DNA of 64,000 nucleotides from JAXGXJ01 sp040772905 (GCA_040772905.1 JAXGXJ010000006.1:1-64000), one strand, 5' to 3'. Positions 1 to 8,283 are shown, numbered from the stretch's first letter. A program made the numbers and translations. Notes: generated from the letters alone by a model not told the origin.

Positions 1-948
1 CTCATCGGCGCGCACATCGGCACCGCGGGCGGTCTGGCTCACGTACCCGAGCGTGCGCTCGCCATCGGGGCTGAAGTCGTGCAGATCTTCAACACCAACG
101 CGCGCATGTGGCGCACGCAGATGCGCACCCCGGCTGAGGTCACGACCTTGACGAAGGGACTGGAGCGCCATCAGCTCCCGCTCTTCTTCCACAGCATCTA
201 CCTCATCAACCTGGCCGCCACCGACGTCGCTCTGCGAGAGCGCTCCATCTCCGCACTGTGCGACGCCCTCGTGCTGGGGGCGGTGACCGGAGCCGCCGGC
301 GTGGTGACGCACGTGGGCGCACGCCACCAGCAGAGCTTCCAGGAGGCAGCACGATGCGTGAGTTCCGCCGTTGATGAAGTCATCAGCCAGGCGACCGACC
401 GTCTTCGCCGTCGCGACCTGCCTGTGGCCCAGTCGGACGACGCCCGTCTGCCCGAACGATTGCTGGCCGACGCGACGCTTCCCCACCTCCTGCTGGAGAC
501 CTCGGCGGGTTCAGGTTCGAGCGTGGGCGCCCGCTTGGAGGAGTTGGCCGAGATCGTGTCGCGCGTCGAAGGCCCATGCGGCATCTGCCTCGACACCGCG
601 CACATGTTCGCCGCCGGCTATCCGGTACACACCGACCAAGGGCTGGGCCGGGTGGTCGAGGAACTGACGCTTTCGGGACTGCTGCCGCTGGTGGGCCTCA
701 TACATCTGAACGATTCTAAGACGGACCTGGGCTCCTTGTCCGACCGTCACGAGAATCTCGGCGATGGGCGACTGGGGACCACCGGCCTGGGCCATGTGGT
801 ACGACATCCCGCGTTCCGACAGGTCCCGTTCGTGCTGGAGGTCCCGGGCATGGAGAAGACCGGCCCCGACCTCATCAATGTGCAGCGGGCTAAGTCAATG
901 CGTCGGGGGCCGGAAGCCCCACCAGCGCCGCCTGCTCCGCCCGCATAG
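1..948 (+). CDS. nfo: Endonuclease IV (deoxyribonuclease IV), 5' end cut by window edge
   Basis: The frame is already open at base 1 (first residues LIGAHIGTAGG), so only a few N-terminal residues are missing; the GTG at 79 is internal. Family role: cleavage of DNA 5' to abasic sites in base excision repair with three zinc ions. All nine metal ligands of the family can be matched: His in FFHSIYLINL, His in VTHVGARH, Glu in LLLETSAG, Asp and His in CLDTAHMFAAG, His in LIHLNDSK, Asp and His in SDRHENLGDG, and Glu in FVLEVPG. The last ~20 residues form a Pro/Ala tail (PPAPPAPPA) that is antisense to the end of the converging aminotransferase gene; the two overlap by 59 bases. Confidence 0.93.
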   Translation, partial: LIGAHIGTAGGLAHVPERALAIGAEVVQIFNTNARMWRTQMRTPAEVTTLTKGLERHQLPLFFHSIYLINLAATDVALRERSISALCDALVLGAVTGAAGVVTHVGARHQQSFQEAARCVSSAVDEVISQATDRLRRRDLPVAQSDDARLPERLLADATLPHLLLETSAGSGSSVGARLEELAEIVSRVEGPCGICLDTAHMFAAGYPVHTDQGLGRVVEELTLSGLLPLVGLIHLNDSKTDLGSLSDRHENLGDGRLGTTGLGHVVRHPAFRQVPFVLEVPGMEKTGPDLINVQRAKSMRRGPEAPPAPPAPPA

Positions 949-1783
949 CTTCGAGGAGAGCCAGCGTCACCGGGCCGGGCCGCCCGTCGCCGATCGTCAC
1001 ATCGCCGATGCGCACCACCGGGGACAGGTCTTTCGTGGTGGAAGCGGTGAAGAACTCCGAACACGCGCTGTCGGGCCCGATCACCTCCTGCAGACGGAAG
1101 CTGCGCTCCTGCACCTCATAGCCCAAACGATGGGCGATCTCCAGAGCATGCAGGCGAGTGATGCCGCCCAGGATGCGGTGGTTCAAAGGATGTGTGCGGA
1201 TCACCCCGTCCATCACGGCGAAGACGTTCGACGACCCACCCTCTCGCACCACCCCGGCCGGACTCACGAACAGGGCCTCATCGGCGCCCGCCTCGAACGC
1301 CTCCTCCTTGGCAAGCACAGACGCCAGCAGGTTGGTGGACTTGATGTCACATCGAGCCCAGCGCTGATCACGCACCGGATGCAGCGTCGTGCCCGCGAGT
1401 ATCTCCTGGGGCTGCGGGAAGTGCTTGGCCCGCGCGTACGCGAGCACGGTGGGATGAGGGGGATGCGGAAAGATGAACTCACGGGGCGCGACACCCCTCG
1501 TGATCTGCACGTAGATGGAGGCATCCGCCAGACCGGAGCGGCGCACCAACTCGGGCAGCACGGTGGCCAGATCGTGCCCCTCCAGCACTCCCGACAGCCG
1601 CACCTCGGCCAGGCTGCGATGCAAACGGGCCAGATGGTCTTCCAGCCACACCGGACGACCGTTGAGGACCTTGATGACCTCGTACACCCCGTCACCCAGT
1701 TGGAAGCCCCGGTCTTCGATGGGCACGCGCCCCTCAGCCAGGGGACTGAACTCCCCGTTCAAATACAGCCACTCACCGTCCAT
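890..1783 (-). CDS. D-amino-acid aminotransferase (PLP class IV)
   Basis: 297 residues, normal for fold-type IV aminotransferases. It would transfer amino groups between D-alanine/D-glutamate type substrates, feeding peptidoglycan synthesis or D-amino-acid use. The PLP lysine is K148 in RCDIKSTNLL; phosphate-binding region GGSSNVF; N-terminal GFQLGDGVYE and the VQITRGVAPREF stretch resemble D-alanine aminotransferases more than IlvE or PabC (both of which are encoded elsewhere in this window). The ATG at 1783 has GAGGG six bases upstream. It diverges from the acetyltransferase with only 16 bases between the starts and converges on nfo. Substrate is inferred from motif similarity. Confidence 0.85.
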   Translation of the reverse strand: MDGEWLYLNGEFSPLAEGRVPIEDRGFQLGDGVYEVIKVLNGRPVWLEDHLARLHRSLAEVRLSGVLEGHDLATVLPELVRRSGLADASIYVQITRGVAPREFIFPHPPHPTVLAYARAKHFPQPQEILAGTTLHPVRDQRWARCDIKSTNLLASVLAKEEAFEAGADEALFVSPAGVVREGGSSNVFAVMDGVIRTHPLNHRILGGITRLHALEIAHRLGYEVQERSFRLQEVIGPDSACSEFFTASTTKDLSPVVRIGDVTIGDGRPGPVTLALLEAMRAEQAALVGLPAPDALT

Positions 1784-1785
1784 CT

Positions 1786-1793
1786 GTTACCCT
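1786..1793 (+). promoter_or_regulatory. Extended -10 promoter of the acetyltransferase, leaderless layout
   Basis: TG-T-TACCCT lies just six bases before the ATG at 1800. The same TG-N-TACCCT element stands seven bases before the SanA/YdcF-like gene at 39342. No clear -35 box was assigned. Confidence 0.4.
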
Positions 1794-1799
1794 CACTCG

Positions 1800-2285
1800 A
1801 TGATCACCTATCGCCTTGCCGTTTCTGACGACGCCGACGCACTGGTCTCTCTGCTTGCCGAGATCATGCTACATCACGGCGTCACGCCGCCCGCAGTCGA
1901 GCGGTTGCGGGCCACGGTGGACACCGTCCTGGCCTCTCGCGACCACCACTTCCTGGTGGCCGATGAAGCCGGCTCGATCGTGGGCATGTGCGCCCTCGTC
2001 TTCTCCTACAGCACATGGTCGGCGGCGCGGGTCTGCGAGTTGCAGGACCTGGTGGTCACCCAGACCGAGCGCGGGCGACGCGTCGGACGAGGCCTCGTGT
2101 CGGCAGCCGACAAGATGGCCCAAGAGCACGGCTGCAGTCGCCTGTTCCTCTCCGCCGAGAGTTGGAACCTGGACGCTCACCGTTTCTACCGGAGCCTCGA
2201 TCTGGCGGAGAAGACCTACCTCTACTTCGAACGTGATCTGAGGTCCTCCGCCGCGCCGCACAGCGGCGCGGACGCGTCACCGTAG
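1800..2285 (+). CDS. GNAT family N-acetyltransferase
   Basis: 161 residues, cytosolic. The acetyl-CoA pyrophosphate-binding motif is RGRRVGRGLV (about residues 98-107), followed by the C-terminal pattern SWNLDAHRFYRSLDL typical of GNAT proteins. Substrate unknown. The ATG at 1800 follows MITYRLAV; no Shine-Dalgarno is present, but an extended -10 (TG-T-TACCCT) ends six bases before the ATG, so a leaderless transcript is likely. The 3' end overlaps ftsZ by nine bases in convergent orientation. Confidence 0.82.
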   Translation: MITYRLAVSDDADALVSLLAEIMLHHGVTPPAVERLRATVDTVLASRDHHFLVADEAGSIVGMCALVFSYSTWSAARVCELQDLVVTQTERGRRVGRGLVSAADKMAQEHGCSRLFLSAESWNLDAHRFYRSLDLAEKTYLYFERDLRSSAAPHSGADASP

Positions 2286-3725
2286 GAAAGGCGGCACCTC
2301 GAGGTCGTCATCGGGCTGGGTGGACTTCGGCGCCGCTTGGCCGGCGTCCTCAACAGCATCCACCGAAGGCACGGGCTGGACCACAGGCCGCAGACGCGCA
2401 GGTTCTACCGACGGCAGCGGCTCGCGCCGCTCGATGGAACGATCGAAGCGGGCCGGGCTGCCCAGTTCCTTCACGATGGCCTCTTCGCTGGTGGCGTCGA
2501 AGCCCGTGGCCACCACGGTCACCAGGATGGAATCGTGCAGTCCCTCATCCACCACGGCCCCGAAGATGATGTTGGCTTCGGGATCCGCCGCCGCATTGAT
2601 GATCTCCGCCACCTCGTTGACCTCGTGCAGCGACAGATCGCTGCCGCCGCTGATGTTGAGCAGGATGCCGCGGGCTCCCTCTATGGACGTCTCGAGCAGC
2701 GACGAATTGACGGCCATCTCGGCAGCCTTCTGTGCGCGCTGCTCGCCCCGGGCGCGGCCGATGCCCATGTGCGCCGTGCCGGCCCCGGTCATGATGGTAC
2801 GTACGTCGGCCAGGTCGAGGTTGATGAGTCCGGGCACGGTCACCAAGTCGCAGATGCCCTGCACGCCCTGGCGCAGCACGTCATCGGCGAGACGCAGCGC
2901 GGCCAGCATGGAGGTGCCGCGGTCGGCCACCTCGAGCAGCTTGTCATTGGGCACGACGATGACGGTGTCGGCTCGGGAGCGCAGTGTCCGGATGCCTTCA
3001 AGCGCCTGCATGCCTCGACGCTTGCCCTCGAAGGCGAAAGGACGTGACACCACCCCTATGGTGAGCGCGCCCACGGACTTGGCGATCTCGGCCACCACCG
3101 GCGCGGCACCGGTGCCGGTGCCGCCACCCTGACCGGCGGTGATGAACACCATGTCGCTGCCCTTGAGCATGACCTTGATCTCGTCGTAGGCGGCCACAGC
3201 CGCGTCGTGACCTATCTTGGGATCCGACCCACCGCCCAAGCCCTTGGTGAGTTCCCGGCCTATGCGTAGCTTGTGGTCGGCCTCGCACATGGCGAGGGCC
3301 TGTACGTCGGTATTGATCGCGATGAACTCCACGCCTTCCAACCCGGCTTCCAACATGCGGTTGATGGCGTTCGTGCCCGCGCCGCCCACACCCACCACCC
3401 GGATGACCGCGGGGAAGCTGCGCGAGGGATGGATGAGACTGCGCCGGCCTGGTTCCGCGGGGCGATCGTGCTCCGAGCGATCATGCCCCCTGGCATCCAC
3501 CGCGGACGGTGACCCACCGGAGCCGGCCTGGTCGGCGGACGTCGTGCTGGGCGCCGCGGGATCGGCGGAGAAGTCGCCCGCCGGAGTCGTCCCGGCGGCT
3601 GTGTCCTCTGTGGAGACGGCATTCCGCGGATCTTTGTCGTCGGCTCTCGCTTCGTCCATCTTCGCCTCGGTGGCTCTGAAGAGCGCGTGGAGGCCGCTGT
3701 CCTTGATGCTAGATCTTTTTTCCAT
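2277..3725 (-). CDS. ftsZ: Cell-division GTPase FtsZ with long N-terminal extension
   Basis: 482 residues from the ATG at 3725, chosen because GAGAGG stands a few bases upstream. FtsZ polymerises with GTP to form the division ring. The GTPase core begins only at about residue 103 (VIRVVGVGGAGTNAINRML); the T4 signature GQGGGTGTG is at about 198-206 and the T7 catalytic loop NLDLADVR at about 302-309. The protein ends in DDDLEVPPFLR, a recognisable FtsZ C-terminal interaction peptide. Most FtsZ proteins have 10-30 residues before the core; here there is a charged segment (SIKDSGLHALFRATEAKMDE) then a ~70-residue Ala/Ser/Asp/Gly-rich linker. The start overlaps parA by 17 bases, so the pair is translationally coupled. 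No dcw-cluster genes are nearby. Confidence 0.95.
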   Translation of the reverse strand: MEKRSSIKDSGLHALFRATEAKMDEARADDKDPRNAVSTEDTAAGTTPAGDFSADPAAPSTTSADQAGSGGSPSAVDARGHDRSEHDRPAEPGRRSLIHPSRSFPAVIRVVGVGGAGTNAINRMLEAGLEGVEFIAINTDVQALAMCEADHKLRIGRELTKGLGGGSDPKIGHDAAVAAYDEIKVMLKGSDMVFITAGQGGGTGTGAAPVVAEIAKSVGALTIGVVSRPFAFEGKRRGMQALEGIRTLRSRADTVIVVPNDKLLEVADRGTSMLAALRLADDVLRQGVQGICDLVTVPGLINLDLADVRTIMTGAGTAHMGIGRARGEQRAQKAAEMAVNSSLLETSIEGARGILLNISGGSDLSLHEVNEVAEIINAAADPEANIIFGAVVDEGLHDSILVTVVATGFDATSEEAIVKELGSPARFDRSIERREPLPSVEPARLRPVVQPVPSVDAVEDAGQAAPKSTQPDDDLEVPPFLR

Positions 3726-4467
3726 TGAGAACCTCTCTCGCAAGGCGGCGATAGACGTTGGCCGCTTCACTCCCAGGCGCGTACTTGAGCACGGATTCCC
3801 CTTTGACCGGCGCCTCTGCGAACCTGATGGTCTTGCGGATGACCGTATCGAACACCAGGTCGCCGAAGCTGCTCCTCAACACCTCCACAGCTTCTTTGCC
3901 GTGTACCGTACGTGAATCGTACATAGTCGGAAGGATACCGGCAATGTGCACCTTCGGGTTGAGGTTCTCGCGCACCAACTCCAAGGTGCGCTCCAACTGC
4001 GCCAGTCCGCGCAAAGAGAGGTACTCGCACTGCACCGGCACGATCACCCCATCGGAGGCCGTCAGCGCGTTGATGGTCAGCAACCCCAAAGACGGAGGGG
4101 TATCGATGAAGATGTAGTCATAGCGATCTCCCACCTGAAGGAGCGCTTTGCTGAGCGCCCTCTCCCGGCCGATGAGCGAGCTGAGCGCGATCTCGGCAGC
4201 CGCCAGGTCGATGCTGGAGACCACCACGTCGAGTTCGCGCTGGAACAGTGCGTCCTCGATACTCACATGGTTGACCAGCACGTCGTACATGCTCGGGCGC
4301 ACGGTATCGGGATTGAGGCCTAAGCTCATGGTGAGGTTTCCCTGTGGATCGAGGTCCACAGCGAGCACCCGATGGCCCAGCTCTTGGAAGGCCACACCGA
4401 GGTTGAGGGTGGTGGTGGTCTTCGCCACGCCACCCTTCTGATTCGCAAAGGCCAAGACTTTGGCCAA
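3709..4467 (-). CDS. parA: ParA/Soj-family ATPase
   Basis: 252 residues. ParA ATPases bind DNA or membrane in the ATP-bound dimer state and position DNA, proteins or the division site. Visible motifs: deviant Walker A NQKGGVAKTTTT at residues 8-19, Walker A' VLAVDLDPQGN, Walker B DYIFIDTPPSLG, and the Soj-like C-terminal segment IRFAEAPVKGESVLKY. A TTG at 4467 is preferred over an upstream TTG at 4485 because AGGAG sits seven bases before it and the product then begins MAKVLAFANQKGG. No parB and no parS-like site is in view; the next gene is ftsZ, overlapping by 17 bases. A role in division-site placement (as MipZ has in other bacteria) is an inference from context. Confidence 0.92.
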   Translation of the reverse strand: MAKVLAFANQKGGVAKTTTTLNLGVAFQELGHRVLAVDLDPQGNLTMSLGLNPDTVRPSMYDVLVNHVSIEDALFQRELDVVVSSIDLAAAEIALSSLIGRERALSKALLQVGDRYDYIFIDTPPSLGLLTINALTASDGVIVPVQCEYLSLRGLAQLERTLELVRENLNPKVHIAGILPTMYDSRTVHGKEAVEVLRSSFGDLVFDTVIRKTIRFAEAPVKGESVLKYAPGSEAANVYRRLAREVLNGKKI

Positions 4468-4499
4468 ACAGCTCTCCTGGGTCAAATAGGTACGGGTTC

Positions 4500-4505
4500 A
4501 GTATA
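4500..4505 (-). promoter_or_regulatory. Probable -10 box for parA-ftsZ
   Basis: TATACT on the minus strand, about 33 bases before the TTG of parA, giving a leader of roughly 26 bases with the AGGAG ribosome site inside. No convincing -35 box. Confidence 0.45.
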
Positions 4506-4630
4506 CGGCTATTCTTTTCGCGCCGCGACGCGATTTGCCTGCAAGACGAACGGCCGCGCCACACCGGCCGAGGATCCCCGAAGACCGCCGCGTCGCTGGG
4601 ACCATGCCGTCCGGAGACTACTCCGTGGGA

Positions 4631-6076
4631 CTACTCGGTGACCGTCTCCAACCCGTGGCGGTCGAACTCGTGCGCGATAGCGCCTGGACGAGTGTTGGAG
4701 TCGCAGTAGTCCTTCAGTTCGCGCATGAAGTCGCGGTTCTCGCGCACATGTTCCCACGCCCGGGCCATGATGTAGCCCTGAAGCCGATGCTTGTGGTACA
4801 CCGGGGACTTAGGCCAGGGGTTCACCAACTGCCCAACGCTGTAGAAACGCTTGTGCGCCTCCAGCAAGACTTCCTGCAACTCATACGGCGTCATCTGCTT
4901 GGGCCAGAAGACCGCGTGGTGACCGTCGTACAGGCTCCAGTTCTTGGTGAACACGCGTCCCTCGGCCTCGAACTGGGCCGTCTGGCGCGTGCCGGGCAGC
5001 GGGGTGAGCGCGAGGAACTGCACGCTGTTCAGACCGTACTGCACCGCGAAATCGGCCGTCTTCAGAAGCGAGTCCACCGTATCCGAATCGCCCCCGAACA
5101 CGAACATGCCGTGGGTCTTGATGCCGCGTTTGGCCAGTGCCTCCAGCCCACCCTGCATGTCCTCCACGCTCGATTCCTTGTGGTATTCCTTCAGCGTCTC
5201 CGGGTTGATGGATTCCAGTCCCAGATAGACTATGCGGCATCCGGCGTGCCAGAGAAGATCCAGGAGTTCCTTATCGATCTCGCCGTTCTTGCACACGGAG
5301 TCGACCCTGATCTGCGCGAAGAAGTGGATGCCCAGATCGGCTTTGATCATCTGGCGGAGGAGTTCTTTGCCCCGCCTCTTGCTGATGAAGAAGTTATCGT
5401 CGTAGAAGAAGACCTTCTTGCCGCGCAGACTCTGCAGGTACTTGACCACCTCGCCCGGTTCGATCATGCGTACACGCCGGCCGAACATGAGGATCACCGA
5501 ACAGAACTCGCAACCGAAGGGGCAGCCGCGCGACGCCAGGATGGGCGTGGGACTGATCTTCTCGCCGCCGACCACCAGATCCATGTCGGGCCAGGGCAGC
5601 TCGGTGAGGCCGGTGAGCAGAGGCCGCTGTGGGTTGTGCACCAATTGGCCGTCTTGGTCGCGATAGCTGAGGCCAAGGATATCCTCCAGCGCACCGCGTC
5701 CTTCGATGTGGTCGATCAATTCCATGAGGGTCTGTTCGCCCTCGTTGCGGACCACGAAGTCGCAGAAGTCCAAGGCCTCTTCGGCCAGGAAGGTCACGTG
5801 GGGGCCGCCCATGATGGTGGGCACCCCGGCGTCGCGGCAGCGCTGGGCGAAACGGTAGGCACGCAGGGCCGTGGAGGTGGTGGTGGAGATGCCCACCAGG
5901 TCGGACGACAGCACGTCATCCCAATCGACCTCACTCAGAGTCTCTGCGTAGATCTTCACCTCGTGACCGCGCTGGACGAGCATGGCACCCAGCAGAGGCA
6001 AACCCAGGCGAAGCTGCTTGACGAAGCTGTAGACATGAAAGCCGGGAGCGGCCGGTTCGATCAATGTGATGCGCAC
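4631..6076 (-). CDS. B12-binding-domain radical SAM protein
   Basis: 481 residues. The N-terminal ~130 residues form a cobalamin-binding Rossmann-like domain (start RITLIEPAAPGF; GHEVKIYAET; GVPTIMGGPHVTF). The radical SAM core follows with the cluster motif C185-P-F-G-C189-E-F-C192 and later TIM-barrel elements (KVFFYDDNFF, RIVYLGLESI, HGMFVFGGD). Such class B enzymes use methylcobalamin and SAM for methylations or rearrangements at unactivated carbons, including hopanoid, bacteriochlorophyll and antibiotic chemistry. The substrate cannot be read here. It lies upstream of parA on the same strand with a 163-base gap. A Co/Ni transporter is encoded about 4 kb away. Confidence 0.85.
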   Translation of the reverse strand: MRITLIEPAAPGFHVYSFVKQLRLGLPLLGAMLVQRGHEVKIYAETLSEVDWDDVLSSDLVGISTTTSTALRAYRFAQRCRDAGVPTIMGGPHVTFLAEEALDFCDFVVRNEGEQTLMELIDHIEGRGALEDILGLSYRDQDGQLVHNPQRPLLTGLTELPWPDMDLVVGGEKISPTPILASRGCPFGCEFCSVILMFGRRVRMIEPGEVVKYLQSLRGKKVFFYDDNFFISKRRGKELLRQMIKADLGIHFFAQIRVDSVCKNGEIDKELLDLLWHAGCRIVYLGLESINPETLKEYHKESSVEDMQGGLEALAKRGIKTHGMFVFGGDSDTVDSLLKTADFAVQYGLNSVQFLALTPLPGTRQTAQFEAEGRVFTKNWSLYDGHHAVFWPKQMTPYELQEVLLEAHKRFYSVGQLVNPWPKSPVYHKHRLQGYIMARAWEHVRENRDFMRELKDYCDSNTRPGAIAHEFDRHGLETVTE

Positions 6077-6162
6077 GATGACCTCGCTCTAGGGGTACCC
6101 TCGGGGGATGGCGCCCGCCAATGGTAGCACACGCATACCCCGCTTCCCGGCGGGGGCCATGC

Positions 6163-6176
6163 CCCACATATGTGGG
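6163..6176. repeat. 14-bp perfect palindrome next to a ribosome site
   Basis: CCCACATATGTGGG, directly overlapping the GGGAG Shine-Dalgarno (6174-6178) of the deacetylase gene. In mRNA it could hide the ribosome site; as DNA it could be an operator. Upstream a weaker CCCCGC/GCGGGG hairpin is also present. Confidence 0.4.
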
Positions 6177-6187
6177 AGAATAGCACC

Positions 6188-7330
6188 ATGGATGGGACGC
6201 CTGAGCAGCCGCGCGCCTCTCGCGCCCGCCCCGAAGGGCGCTTCCCCAGGGTCCCTGCCCTGGCGGTGGCCGCCGTGCTTCTGGCGGCTGTCGCGTTTGT
6301 TCTGCTTCCCACGGGTCACGTCACCAACCGCGTCTCGGCTGAGGTGAACGGCCTTCTCCTCTCGGTGCCCGAGGACACGCGTATGGCCGACGTGGTAGGA
6401 GACACCGCGGACTTGGCCAGGCCGGGTTCCAAGCTCGATCTCACCGGCGACGTCATAGGCATAGCTGAGGGGAGCCCCAGCCAGGTGACGGTCGACGGTC
6501 GACCCATCGACGCCGCGCGCGCCATCGCCGACGGAACCGTGGTGGTGGTCCGACATGGCGGTCACGTTCTGGAAGGCATCAGCAAGAAGAGACAAGAGAT
6601 CCCATTCCAGACCATCCTGGAGGGCAAGGGGGTCATCGTCAGCCTAGTGCAGACGGGCAAGACGGGCCTGCGTGAGATCTACCGTGGTGACGCCAGCGGC
6701 AAGCAGGCCGGCGTCTTCACCGTCACTCCGGCTCAGAACGCGGTGGTGCGCAAGTCCAACACGACGCCAGGCGGCCAGAAGCTCGTGGCCCTCACCTTCG
6801 ACGACGGCCCCGACAAGTACACGCAGGGGGTCATCGATGCCCTGGCCTCGCGCAACGTCCCCGCCACCTTCTTCGTGCTGGGAGGCAATGCGGCCGGGCA
6901 CGAAGATGTGATCGATCGCCTGCGCGCAGCCGGGCACGAGGTCGAGAACCACTCCTGGAGCCATCCCGTGCTCACCAAGCTGAGTACCGAGGCCATCCAG
7001 CAAGAGATCACCCGCACCAGTTCGGTCATCGGCGGCAGCAAGCTCTTGCGACCACCCTACGGCAGCTACGACGCCAAGGTGGCGGCCGCGGCGGCCGCCG
7101 TCGGGCACCGATTGGTCCTGTGGACCGTGGATACGCTCGATTGGAAGACCCGCGACGCCGATGCCATCCTGGCCAAGGTGAAGTCCCAGACCAAGCCGGG
7201 CGGCATCATCCTCATGCATGACGGAGGCCTGGACCGTTCGCAGACGGTGGCGGCCATCCCCCGCGTGGTCGATTGGCTGTTCGCGAACGGCTACTCCCTC
7301 ACCACGGTGTCGCGCCTGCTCAAGGGATGA
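6188..7330 (+). CDS. Membrane-anchored or secreted polysaccharide deacetylase (NodB/CE4 family)
   Basis: 380 residues from the ATG at 6188, which has GGGAG upstream; an in-frame ATG at 6170 lacks a site. A hydrophobic segment at about 23-41 acts as signal anchor. Residues ~50-190 form an extracytoplasmic domain I do not recognise. The CE4 catalytic domain starts near 198: TFDDGP (D205, D206), HSWSHP with the H-x3-H metal pair, RPPYGSYD, DTLDW and ILMHDG. The family removes N-acetyl groups from peptidoglycan, chitin-like or other cell-surface glycans outside the membrane. It stands alone, divergent from the radical SAM gene. Confidence 0.88.
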   Translation: MDGTPEQPRASRARPEGRFPRVPALAVAAVLLAAVAFVLLPTGHVTNRVSAEVNGLLLSVPEDTRMADVVGDTADLARPGSKLDLTGDVIGIAEGSPSQVTVDGRPIDAARAIADGTVVVVRHGGHVLEGISKKRQEIPFQTILEGKGVIVSLVQTGKTGLREIYRGDASGKQAGVFTVTPAQNAVVRKSNTTPGGQKLVALTFDDGPDKYTQGVIDALASRNVPATFFVLGGNAAGHEDVIDRLRAAGHEVENHSWSHPVLTKLSTEAIQQEITRTSSVIGGSKLLRPPYGSYDAKVAAAAAAVGHRLVLWTVDTLDWKTRDADAILAKVKSQTKPGGIILMHDGGLDRSQTVAAIPRVVDWLFANGYSLTTVSRLLKG

Positions 7331-7520
7331 TCCCTCGTCCGCTCTCGCGCGCACGCGCCTCTCGCCCGGCACGACCCGCCGAGGCCGGACACCGCCAAGG
7401 CAAACACCCCGACGCCAGACACCCCGAGGTCACACACACCGACGCCGAGCGTGACGCGTGATAGCATCTAGGCGCCTTCACCAGGCATGATCTAGGCAAA
7501 CCAGCACCAGGTCGGTAGCC
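7331..7520. repeat. Intergenic spacer with degenerate C-rich direct repeats
   Basis: About 190 bases. Roughly 7395-7450 contains three degenerate copies of an A/C-rich unit built around CACCCCGA or CACCGACGCC. Further on, CATCTAGGC (near 7466) and GATCTAGGC (near 7490) repeat before the STAS gene. No complete promoter is obvious. Confidence 0.3.
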
Positions 7521-7874
7521 ATGGATGTGAGAATCAGCACTCTCGGAGATGCACCACTCTTAGAAGCTCGGGGAGATATCGACCACAGCACCTGTGGCTC
7601 CCTGGAGCTTGCACTGGCGGAAACCATCGAAGCTGGGGACACCATCATCTTCCTCGACCTCCAGCGCGTCACCTATATCGACAGCGGAGGGCTTTCTGTA
7701 CTGCTGGCGGGAGTGCGGCAACTCAGAGACAGGGGCTGGCTGGGGGCCATCGGTCCCAACGCGAACACCAAGCGACTGCTGGAGATCGTCGGCCTACTCG
7801 TCGACCCCTGCTTCCGACTGTTCGAGACCCCCGAAGACGCTCTGGTCGCCATCGCGGAGAAGAAGGTGCTGTGA
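7521..7874 (+). CDS. STAS-domain anti-sigma factor antagonist
   Basis: 117 residues, a single STAS domain. The conserved phosphorylation site is the Ser in YIDSGGLSVL (about residue 53). In the RsbV/SpoIIAA class the unphosphorylated form binds the anti-sigma kinase and frees the sigma factor. The next gene is such a kinase, overlapping by one base (TGATG), so they form a partner-switching pair. The cognate sigma factor and phosphatase are not in view. Confidence 0.88.
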   Translation: MDVRISTLGDAPLLEARGDIDHSTCGSLELALAETIEAGDTIIFLDLQRVTYIDSGGLSVLLAGVRQLRDRGWLGAIGPNANTKRLLEIVGLLVDPCFRLFETPEDALVAIAEKKVL

Positions 7875-8278
7875 TGAACGTGGACGCGCCCGCGCCGTCC
7901 CGTACTCTTCACATCAAAGCTGCCACCGCCGAACTGGGACAGGTGCGCCGCTTCGTCGAGGAAGCCGCGCAGCTGGCCGGACTCGAGACCGAGCGGGTGT
8001 TCGATCTGAAAGTGGCCGTGTCCGAGGCCTGTGCGAACGCCATCGCCCACGCGGGTACACGCGAAGACGAGATGGTGAAGGTGTGCGCGGGATCCGATGG
8101 ACACAGGCTCACGATCACAGTCTCCGACGGCGGCGTGTTCCGGCCTCCGGTCATGCCACGGGATGAGCAACAGAACTTGGGGCTGGGTCTGCCGCTCATG
8201 GTGGCGCTCATGGACGAGGTCCGCTTCAGCAAGGCCCCCCAGGGCGGTACCGTCGTCAGCCTGTCTGTGGCGCTGTAG
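7874..8278 (+). CDS. Anti-sigma factor serine kinase (RsbW/SpoIIAB-like HATPase)
   Basis: 134 residues. The GHKL ATPase boxes are visible: N box EACANAIAHAG, G1 box VSDGG and G2 box LGLGLPLM. Proteins of this type bind a sigma factor and phosphorylate the STAS antagonist encoded just upstream. The ATG at 7874 shares its A with the stop of that gene; an in-frame GTG three bases earlier is also possible. The gene ends five bases from the converging selD stop. Confidence 0.87.
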   Translation: MNVDAPAPSRTLHIKAATAELGQVRRFVEEAAQLAGLETERVFDLKVAVSEACANAIAHAGTREDEMVKVCAGSDGHRLTITVSDGGVFRPPVMPRDEQQNLGLGLPLMVALMDEVRFSKAPQGGTVVSLSVAL

Positions 8279-8283
8279 CCGGC

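Noticed and set aside
3709..4467. parA as part of a ParABS chromosome segregation locus
   Set aside because: No parB gene and no parS-like palindrome in the surrounding sequence; the partner in sight is ftsZ.
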